Source: Anaerolineales bacterium
GTDB taxonomy: Bacteria; Chloroflexota; Anaerolineae; B4-G1; DUEL01
Assembly (NCBI GenBank): GCA_015662065.1
Contig: DQUX01000052.1
Coordinates: forward strand, 1-12,216
Direction of reading: 5' to 3'
DNA: 12,216 nucleotides
Positions 5,783-12,216 of the stretch are shown here, one piece after another; within the stretch, counting starts at the first letter, position 1, and every line of letters begins with the position of its first letter. A program made the translations under genes and the position numbers. The notes beneath the pieces are model-generated. The model saw only the letters and a program-made list of their open reading frames with translations. It searched no databases and was not told the DNA's origin.

Positions 5783-8122
5783 ATGGCAGCATATGAGATC
5801 CGCCGATTGCCCAAGGTGTTGGAGGTCTACCTGCGGCTCTCCGAATATCCCATCCTGGCTCGCCAGATTCGGGAGCGGATGCGTCGGGAGCTGTTCGCCC
5901 GCGGCGTCATAACCCGGGAGCAGTTTGAGCAGGAGGTGAGGGCTAAGGCGCTCCTCACACAAAGAAAGGAAGGGCTGTCCGACCCGTTTAGGCAGGAATC
6001 GCCGGAGGAGTGGGCCGATCGGGTCCGCATCACCCGCGATCACCTGACCGACTTCTACTTCGCGCTGAATCTGCCGTACAGCCTGTTCGAGGAGATCGTC
6101 CGCTCCATACTCGGCGCCCGAAAGCCGGGCGAGGAGATCGTTTTGACCTTCAACCCGGAGTTGGCCCCCTGGGATATGCTTTTTGCCCAGGCCGAGGAGT
6201 ACGAGAGGCTGCCGCCGGAGAAGCAGGCCCGAGTCCGCCACCACCTGCGGCAGATCGTTGTGGTTCTCATCCGGGGCATGATCAGCGATCAACTGAACTT
6301 CGTCGGCGTGGCCCGGGAGCGTTTCGACATCTTTGACCTGAAGGAGATCCGTCGTCGCCGCATCGGGCGGGGCAAGATCGGGGGCAAGGCGGCGGGAGTG
6401 ATGCTGGCCCACAAGATCCTGCAGGAGGAGAGCCCCGACGACCCGCTTCCCGTTGGTCAGTACGTTACCATTCCCGACTCTTATTTCGTCGGTGCCGACG
6501 TTTTCTACGACTTCATGGCCCGCAACGAGCTGTTCCGGTTCTCCGATCAAAAGTATAAGACGCGGGAAGAGATCGAGGCGGATTACCCGGAGATCTACCG
6601 GCACTTCCTCCAGGGACGGTTTCCAGAAGACGTGGTGGATCGGCTGGCGGAGCTGGTCGAGGAGATGGACGGGGTTCCATTGGTGGTGCGTTCGTCGAGC
6701 CTGCTGGAGGATAACTTCGGCTATTCCTTCGCGGGCAAGTACGATAGCTTCTTCTGCCCCAATCAGGGCGACCCGGCCGAGAACCTGGAGGCGTTGCTAA
6801 ACGCGATCCGTCGGGTGTACGCCAGCACGCTGAACCCCGACGCTCTCTTCTACCGGCGGCAGGTGGGGCTGCTGGATTACGACGAGCGTATGGCGATCCT
6901 CATCCAGCGGGTGGAGGGCTTTCGGTACAGACACTATTTCTTCCCTGCGGTGTCCGGCGTGGCCTTCGGGCGCAATCCGTTCCGCTGGAACCGGAAGATC
7001 CGCCGCGAGGACGGCTTTCTGCGGATTGTCTTAGGGCTGGGCACCCGGGCGGTGGACCGGGTGGCGAACGATTACCCGCGTATGGTGGCGCTCAGCCACC
7101 CCCACCTCCGCCCAGAGGTCATGCCGGCCGAGATCAGGAAGTACTCGCAGCGGTTCGTGGACCTGATCGATCTGGAGGACAACTCTTTCAAGACGCTCCC
7201 GGTCGCCGAGGTCATCGGCGGCGATTATCCCGCCATCGAATTGCTGGCTTCGTTGGACAAAGGGGATTACATCCAGCCCATACTCTTTCGACCGGTCAAT
7301 CTTTCCCCCCCGTCGATGGTGTTGACCTTCGATCGGTTGCTCAAGGAGGAGAGCTTCGTCACGCTGATGAAGGCGATCCTGCATAAGCTGGAGCGGGCTT
7401 ATGGCCGTCCAGTGGACATTGAGTTCACTGTGGAGATCGTGCCGGAGCGCCCACGCCCCCGGTTCATCATCCACCTGCTGCAGTGCCGCCCGCTCAGTAG
7501 CTGGCGGGATCAGCCGGCCCATCAGATTCCCCAGTACATCCCCCCCGAGGACGTGATCTTCACCGCAACCCGGCTCGTCCCCGAGGGCATCGTTTCCCGC
7601 ATCGAGTACGTGGTCTACGTGGATCCAACCCGATACGCCCAGGCCCCCGACTACGTCACCAAGTATGAGATCGGTCGGATCGTGGGGCGGTTGAACAAGA
7701 AACTGGAAGGACATCGCTACATTCTGATCGGGCCGGGCCGGTGGGGCAGTTCCAATATCGACCTGGGGGTGAAGGTGAGCTATGCCGATGTCTACAATAC
7801 CTCGATGCTGGTCGAGGTCGCCTTTGCCGGGGCGGAGGGCGCGCCGGAGGTCTCCTACGGCACTCACTTCTTCCAGGACCTGGTGGAGGCCAACATCTAC
7901 CCTCTGCCGCTCTACCCCGATGGGGAGGAGGCGATGTTCAACCAGGAGTTCTTTGAAAACGCGCCCAATATGCTCACCTCCTTCCTGGCGGACGAGGAGC
8001 CGTACGCTTCCTACATCAAAGTCATAGACGTGCGGGCGGTGACCGGAGGGCGGTTGTTGGAGGTGGTGATGAACGCCGAGGAGGAGAAGGGGGTGGGGTA
8101 CGTACGGAGCTACGAGGAGTAG
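5783..8122 (+). CDS. PEP synthase/PPDK-type ATP-grasp protein without phosphohistidine domain
   Basis: A 779-residue protein with the PEP/pyruvate-binding (PPDK_N, ATP-grasp) domain. KIGGKAAGVML (about 198-208) matches the GGK nucleotide-binding loop. VVRSSS contains Arg303, and GYSFAGKYDSFF (313-324) is the conserved SFAG-YxSF segment. LLQCRPLS near 565 matches the Q-x-RP end of the domain. True PEP synthases and PPDKs then have a swivelling phosphohistidine domain (GG-x-TSHAA) and a C-terminal TIM barrel; neither is present. Instead there is a ~200-residue tail with GPGRWGSS (650-657) and YGTHFFQDL, a pattern known from uncharacterised PEP/pyruvate-binding-domain proteins. About 200 N-terminal residues have no recognised fold. 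It probably uses ATP to phosphorylate or activate an unknown acceptor; PEP synthesis is doubtful. It has its own consensus promoter; rpiA follows 19 bp after the stop and is probably co-transcribed. Confidence 0.8.
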   Translation: MAAYEIRRLPKVLEVYLRLSEYPILARQIRERMRRELFARGVITREQFEQEVRAKALLTQRKEGLSDPFRQESPEEWADRVRITRDHLTDFYFALNLPYSLFEEIVRSILGARKPGEEIVLTFNPELAPWDMLFAQAEEYERLPPEKQARVRHHLRQIVVVLIRGMISDQLNFVGVARERFDIFDLKEIRRRRIGRGKIGGKAAGVMLAHKILQEESPDDPLPVGQYVTIPDSYFVGADVFYDFMARNELFRFSDQKYKTREEIEADYPEIYRHFLQGRFPEDVVDRLAELVEEMDGVPLVVRSSSLLEDNFGYSFAGKYDSFFCPNQGDPAENLEALLNAIRRVYASTLNPDALFYRRQVGLLDYDERMAILIQRVEGFRYRHYFFPAVSGVAFGRNPFRWNRKIRREDGFLRIVLGLGTRAVDRVANDYPRMVALSHPHLRPEVMPAEIRKYSQRFVDLIDLEDNSFKTLPVAEVIGGDYPAIELLASLDKGDYIQPILFRPVNLSPPSMVLTFDRLLKEESFVTLMKAILHKLERAYGRPVDIEFTVEIVPERPRPRFIIHLLQCRPLSSWRDQPAHQIPQYIPPEDVIFTATRLVPEGIVSRIEYVVYVDPTRYAQAPDYVTKYEIGRIVGRLNKKLEGHRYILIGPGRWGSSNIDLGVKVSYADVYNTSMLVEVAFAGAEGAPEVSYGTHFFQDLVEANIYPLPLYPDGEEAMFNQEFFENAPNMLTSFLADEEPYASYIKVIDVRAVTGGRLLEVVMNAEEEKGVGYVRSYEE

Positions 8123-8141
8123 GGCCGACGGAGCGGGCACG

Positions 8142-8843
8142 GTGGATAGGGACCTTTCGAGATTTAAGCAGCAGGCCGCCTGGCGGGCGGTGGAGTTTGT
8201 GGAATCGGGTATGGTGGTGGGGCTGGGGCACGGCAGCACGGTCGCTTTCGCCCTGCATCGCATCGCCCGGCTGTTGCAGGAGGGGCAACTGCGGGACGTT
8301 CTGGGCGTGCCGTGCTCGCGTCAGGTGGAGGCGGAGGCCCGCCGTCTGGACATTCCGCTGACCACGCTGGAGGAGCACCCGGTGGTCGACCTGACCATCG
8401 ATGGGGCGGATGAGGTGGACCCCGACCTGAATCTGATCAAGGGGGGTGGGGGGGCGCTGCTGCGGGAGAAGATCGTCGCCCAGGCCAGTCGCCGCGAGAT
8501 CATCGTGGTGGACGAATCGAAGCTCTCACCCGCGCTGGGAACCCGCTGGCCGGTGCCGGTGGAGGTGGTCCCCTTTGGCTGGCGGTCGCAGGCGGCCTAC
8601 CTGGAGTCGTTGGGGGCGGAGGTGACGCTGCGTCGGGGCAGCGACGGAACCCCCTTCAGGACCGACCAGGACAACCTGATCCTGGACTGCCGTTTTGGCC
8701 CGATCCCCCATCCGGCCGAACTGGCGGCGCGGCTGGACCGGCGGGCGGGTATTGTGGAGCACGGCCTGTTTCTGGGCCTGGCGACGGATGTCATCGTCGC
8801 CGGGGACCGAGGGCTCCAGCACCTCAGGAGTGATAAGGGATGA
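8142..8843 (+). CDS. rpiA: Ribose-5-phosphate isomerase A
   Basis: A 233-residue enzyme interconverting ribose 5-phosphate and ribulose 5-phosphate in the non-oxidative pentose phosphate pathway, cytosolic. All RpiA landmarks are visible: the phosphate loop GLGHGST (27-33), DGADEVDPDLNLIKGGGGAL (87-106) with Asp87, Asp90 and Lys100, catalytic-base Glu109 in REK, and GIVEHGLFLG near the C-terminus. These four residues correspond to Asp81, Asp84, Lys94 and Glu103 of the E. coli enzyme with a constant offset of 6. The phosphate loop usually reads G-T-G-S-T; here His30 replaces the first Thr. Start GTG 8142 has GGAG 8 nt upstream and lies 19 bp after the previous stop, so the gene is probably in the same operon. 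The TGA stop overlaps the ATG of a tiny downstream ORF. Confidence 0.95.
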   Translation: MDRDLSRFKQQAAWRAVEFVESGMVVGLGHGSTVAFALHRIARLLQEGQLRDVLGVPCSRQVEAEARRLDIPLTTLEEHPVVDLTIDGADEVDPDLNLIKGGGGALLREKIVAQASRREIIVVDESKLSPALGTRWPVPVEVVPFGWRSQAAYLESLGAEVTLRRGSDGTPFRTDQDNLILDCRFGPIPHPAELAARLDRRAGIVEHGLFLGLATDVIVAGDRGLQHLRSDKG

Positions 8844-8902
8844 CCCCTTTTGCCGAGGCGGTGCGCCAGGCCACCGGTGTCGAGGTGATCGTAGCAGCAT
8901 AG
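8840..8902 (+). CDS. 20-codon ORF coupled to rpiA (possible gene remnant)
   Basis: An ATG overlaps the rpiA stop in an ATGA arrangement, with AGGAG upstream (8826-8830). It reads 20 codons (beginning MTPFAEAVRQATG) to a TAG. ATGA overlaps normally mark translationally coupled real genes, and the peptide looks like an ordinary amphipathic helix followed by a beta strand. It may be what remains of a longer downstream gene lost when the convergent uvrB block came to lie here. I do not recognise a family; it is too short to assign. Confidence 0.3.
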   Translation: MTPFAEAVRQATGVEVIVAA

Positions 8903-8910
8903 GCCCTGCT

Positions 8911-8923
8911 GGCTTCAGCCGCC
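8911..8923. repeat. TGAA-centred palindrome copy at the 3' end of uvrB
   Basis: GGCTTCAGCCGCC is the reverse complement of GGCGGCTGAAGCC, which recurs exactly at 11050-11062 on the other side of uvrB. The core GGCT-GA-AGCC is a perfect palindrome with a two-base centre. The TGA at that centre, read on the minus strand, is the stop codon of uvrB. Confidence 0.6.
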
Positions 8924-10954
8924 CCCCACCTCCGGCCGGGCCAGCCGTCGCTCCCGCTCCCACGCCGGCAGGTCCTCCTTCTCCGCCATCACCGCCCGCA
9001 GCTCGAAGATCTGATCCCGTAGCAGGGCCGCCTTCTCGAACTCCAGGTCCTTTGCGGCCCGCTTCATCTGTTTCTCCAGCTCCCGGATCAGGCGGGCCAG
9101 CTCGTCCTTCGGTAGCTGCGCCGGGGTCAGGCCCGGCTCGTGGGCGGCAACGGTCTCCCTCCGCACCCGGTCGGTCAGGTCGCGGACCTCCTTGACGACG
9201 GTGGCGGGCACGATGCCGTGCTCCTCGTTGTACCTTGTCTGAATCTCCCGCCGCCGTTCCGTCTCCTCGATGGCCCGTCGCATCGAATCGGTGACCCGGT
9301 CGGCGTAGAGGACGGCGGTCCCGTTAACGTGCCGGGCCGCCCGACCGATGGTCTGGATGAGGGCGGTGTCCGACCGGAGGAACCCCTCCTTATCCGCATC
9401 CAGGATCGCCACCAGGCTCACCTCCGGCAGGTCCAGCCCCTCCCGCAGCAGGTTGATCCCCACCACCACGTCGTACACCCCCAGCCGCAGGTCCCGCAGG
9501 ATCTCCACCCGCTCCAGGGTCTGCACCTCGCTGTGGAGGTAGTGGACCTTAACGCCCATCTCCCGCAGGTAGTCGGCCAGGTCCTCCGCCATCCGCTTGG
9601 TCAGCGTGGTCACCAGCACCCGCTCCCCTCGGCCCACCCGCTCCCAGATGCGGCCGATCAGGTCGTCCACCTGGCCCTGGGCCGGCCGGAGGATGATAGC
9701 GGGGTCCACGATGCCGGTGGGGCGGATGATCTGCTGCACCACCTGCTCGCTCCTCTCCAGTTCGTAGGGGCCGGGGGTGGCGGAGGTGTAGATGGCCTGG
9801 TTGACCCGGGCCTCGAACTCCTTGAAGGTGAGCGGGCGGTTATCCAGCGCCGAGGGGAGTCGGAAGCCGTACTCCACCAGCACCTCTTTGCGGCTGCGGT
9901 CGCCGTGGTACATCCCCCGGACCTGGGGGATGGTCATATGGGATTCGTCCACCACGAGGAGGTAGTCGGCCGGGAAGTAGTCCATCAGGGTCCAGGGAGG
10001 GGAGCCGGAGGGGCGTTGCTGGAGGTGGCGGGAGTAGTTCTCGATCCCGGCGCAGTACCCCACCTCCCGGATCATCTCGATGTCGTACCGGGTCCGTTGC
10101 TCCAGCCGCTGGGCTTCCAGGAGCTTTCCCTGGGCCTTGAGTTCGGCCAACCGCTGCTCCAGCTCCGCCTCGATGTCGGCCAGCGCTTTCTCCCGCTTTT
10201 CCTCGGGGGTGATGAAGTGCTTGGCGGGGAAGATATGGATCTCCTCCAGCTCCGCCAGCACCTCGCCGGTGAGGGGATCGATCTCCGTGATCCGCTCTAC
10301 CTCATCCCCCCAGAAGCCGACGCGGTAACCGGTCTCACCGTAGGCGGGCATCACCTCCAGCGTGTCGCCGCGGACGCGGAAGCGGCCCCGCGCTAGCTCC
10401 AGGTCGTTTCGCTCGTAGTAGATGCTCACCAGGTGGCGGAGGAGCGTCTGGCGGCGGTGCCGCTCCCCTCGGGCCAGCCGGACCACTACCCGGCCCCACT
10501 CCTCGGGGTCGCCGATGGCGTAGATGCAGGAGACGGAGGCGACGATGATCACGTCTCGGCGGGAGAAGAGGGCGGTGGTGGCGGCCAGCCGGAGTCGGTC
10601 GATCTCCTCGTTAATGTCGGCATCCTTCTCGATGTAGAGGTCGTACCTGGGGAGGTAGGCCTCCGGCTGGTAGTAGTCGTAGTAGGAGACGAAGTACTCG
10701 ACACCGTTATGGGGGAAGAACTCGCGGAACTCGGCGTAGAGTTGGGCGGCTAGAGTCTTGTTGTGGGCGATCACCAGCGTGGGTTTCTGGACCTGCTCGA
10801 TGACCGCCGACACGACGTAAGTCTTCCCCGTCCCTGTGGCCCCCAGCAACGTCTGGTGCTTATATCCCTTGCGGATCCCCTCCACCAGCGCGGCGATGGC
10901 CTCCGGCTGGTCGCCGGTGGGCTGAAAGTCGGAGATGAGTTGGAACCTGGGCAT
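8915..10954 (-). CDS. uvrB: Excinuclease ABC subunit B
   Basis: A 679-residue UvrB, the damage-verifying helicase of nucleotide excision repair; it is loaded by UvrA and recruits UvrC. Walker A is GATGTGKT (38-45). The beta-hairpin segment is YFVSYYDYYQPEAYLP, helicase motif II is DESHMT, and later motifs are YTSATPG, TLTKRMAEDL, REGLDLPEVSLV and QTIGRAARH. The C-terminal UVR motif (LEKQMKRAAKDLEFEKAALLRDQ in two stretches) that binds UvrC is intact. The start is placed at 10954 because GGGGGGAG lies 9 nt upstream and MPRFQLISDFQPTGDQPEAI is the normal UvrB N-terminus. An ATG at 10978 would leave only ~8 nt of leader after the predicted transcription start. Codes on the minus strand, convergent with rpiA. 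Its promoter and SOS-like operator are upstream. The stop codon lies in a palindromic repeat. Confidence 0.97.
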   Translation of the reverse strand: MPRFQLISDFQPTGDQPEAIAALVEGIRKGYKHQTLLGATGTGKTYVVSAVIEQVQKPTLVIAHNKTLAAQLYAEFREFFPHNGVEYFVSYYDYYQPEAYLPRYDLYIEKDADINEEIDRLRLAATTALFSRRDVIIVASVSCIYAIGDPEEWGRVVVRLARGERHRRQTLLRHLVSIYYERNDLELARGRFRVRGDTLEVMPAYGETGYRVGFWGDEVERITEIDPLTGEVLAELEEIHIFPAKHFITPEEKREKALADIEAELEQRLAELKAQGKLLEAQRLEQRTRYDIEMIREVGYCAGIENYSRHLQQRPSGSPPWTLMDYFPADYLLVVDESHMTIPQVRGMYHGDRSRKEVLVEYGFRLPSALDNRPLTFKEFEARVNQAIYTSATPGPYELERSEQVVQQIIRPTGIVDPAIILRPAQGQVDDLIGRIWERVGRGERVLVTTLTKRMAEDLADYLREMGVKVHYLHSEVQTLERVEILRDLRLGVYDVVVGINLLREGLDLPEVSLVAILDADKEGFLRSDTALIQTIGRAARHVNGTAVLYADRVTDSMRRAIEETERRREIQTRYNEEHGIVPATVVKEVRDLTDRVRRETVAAHEPGLTPAQLPKDELARLIRELEKQMKRAAKDLEFEKAALLRDQIFELRAVMAEKEDLPAWERERRLARPEVGGG

Positions 10955-10978
10955 AGGCCGTAGCTCCCCCCCCTTCAT

Positions 10979-10992
10979 AGAACGTCAGTTCG
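10979..10992 (-). promoter_or_regulatory. SOS box (LexA operator) of uvrB, Gram-positive type
   Basis: On the minus strand the sequence reads CGAACTGACGTTCT. GAAC-N4-GTTC is a perfect 4+4 inverted repeat and nearly matches the Bacillus-type LexA/DinR operator (CGAAC-N4-GTTYG). It starts one base after the -10 hexamer and covers the predicted transcription start, where a repressor would block initiation. uvrB is a classic LexA target in many bacteria. That LexA binds this exact motif in this organism is inference. Confidence 0.65.
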
Positions 10993-11021
10993 ATTATACT
11001 GCGGAGGGCCGATTCTGGCAA
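10993..11021 (-). promoter_or_regulatory. uvrB promoter
   Basis: On the minus strand TTGCCA (11021-11016, five of six consensus) and a perfect TATAAT (10998-10993) are separated by the optimal 17 bp. Transcription should start near 10986, inside the SOS-like box, giving a leader of about 32 nt to the ATG at 10954. Confidence 0.8.
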
Positions 11022-11049
11022 GGGTTGGGGGCTGAGCAACCCCACCCCC

Positions 11050-11160
11050 GGCGGCTGAAGCCGCGGCTATGAATAGCCAAGCCGCCCTCCGGCGGCTGCC
11101 TGCCGCCCCCGAAGGACAGCCCGGCGAAGGCCGGGCTTTGCTCCATCGTAGCCCGCGATT

Positions 11161-11174
<14 letters not shown>
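11050..11174. repeat. Cluster of five consecutive palindromes
   Basis: Five hairpin-forming units in 125 bp. GCGGCT-GA-AGCCGC lies at 11051-11064, directly followed by GGCTAT-GA-ATAGCC at 11065-11078. AGCCGCC-ctcc-GGCGGCT is at 11080-11097. AGCCCGGC-gaag-GCCGGGCT (11118-11137) is the most stable. The last, AGCCCGCGATT-tc-AATCGCCGGGCT, spans 11150-11174 with a one-base bulge. The first, second and fifth share a two-base GA/TC centre and so carry TGAA or TTCA in the middle. Together they fill the gap between the TPR/STAND gene and the uvrB promoter and may act as transcription terminators or insulators. No T-run typical of intrinsic terminators follows any of them. Confidence 0.75.

Positions 11175-12216
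<1,042 letters not shown>

Noticed and set aside
5698..5796. 33-codon upstream ORF overlapping the PEP synthase-like start
   Set aside because: It has an ATG and ends in TGA just past ATG 5783, but there is no good ribosome-binding site and the peptide has no recognisable character; such an ORF is common by chance in GC-rich leader sequence.
9140..10396. Long plus-strand open frame opposite uvrB
   Set aside because: Its product is low-complexity (rich in His, Leu, Gly, Val, Asp) and is the mirror of a strongly conserved uvrB; a typical shadow frame of GC-rich DNA.
10955..10978. uvrB start at ATG 10978
   Set aside because: It would lie only ~8 nt from the predicted transcription start; ATG 10954 has a good ribosome-binding site and gives the standard UvrB N-terminus.

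Overview
The window is GC-rich bacterial chromosomal DNA. It looks like a free-living, probably anaerobic environmental bacterium, most likely a Chloroflexota (Anaerolineae-type) genome or metagenome bin. That guess rests on the oxygen-sensitive glycyl radical enzyme chemistry, a PEP-synthase-like protein without a phosphohistidine domain, and unusually many short intergenic repeat arrays and palindromes. It is inference; there is no rRNA or other strong taxonomic marker here.

Left region (1-4700, + strand) is a glycyl radical enzyme (GRE) locus invaded by repeats. A full-length GRE (5-2410) with active-site Cys443/Glu445 and radical Gly777 is followed by its radical-SAM activase (3022-3969). 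Between them lies a compact 586-bp element (2416-3001) with perfect 15-bp terminal inverted repeats, inward-facing arrays of CACGAAT / ATTCGTG, and one gene: a GxxExxY-family PD-(D/E)XK nuclease-like protein. The activase runs into a second array, ten 7-bp units (HAACACG, 3932-4001), which supplies its stop codon. Next come the first 185 residues of a second, canonical-type GRE that is cut off (4053-4610), and a third, imperfectly palindromic GTTTCA-type repeat (4616-4688).

Middle region (4700-8910, + strand) holds housekeeping or metabolic genes: a two-part pyridoxamine-phosphate-oxidase-like flavin-binding protein (4706-5524); a textbook sigma70-type promoter (TTGACA, 16 bp, TATAAT) with a ~140-nt leader whose ribosome-binding site can fold into a hairpin; a 779-aa PEP synthase/PPDK-type ATP-grasp protein (5783-8122); ribose-5-phosphate isomerase A (8142-8843); and a 20-codon ORF coupled to rpiA by an ATGA overlap.

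Right region (8911-12216, - strand) carries uvrB (8915-10954), with its own promoter and a GAAC-N4-GTTC SOS-box-like operator. Upstream is a run of hairpins, then the C-terminal part of a large protein that leaves the window, with a TPR-like repeat and features suggesting a STAND-type NTPase.

Two themes stand out. First, repeats sit at the 3' ends of genes: activase, uvrB and the TPR/STAND gene take their stop codons from inside a repeat, and the GRE, GxxExxY and truncated GRE genes stop within a few bases of one. Second, three sequence-distinct repeat arrays lie in 2.3 kb. One has cargo and both inverted ends, one is one-sided, and one is a cargo-less near-palindrome. They could be stages of a single kind of GxxExxY-associated mobile element.
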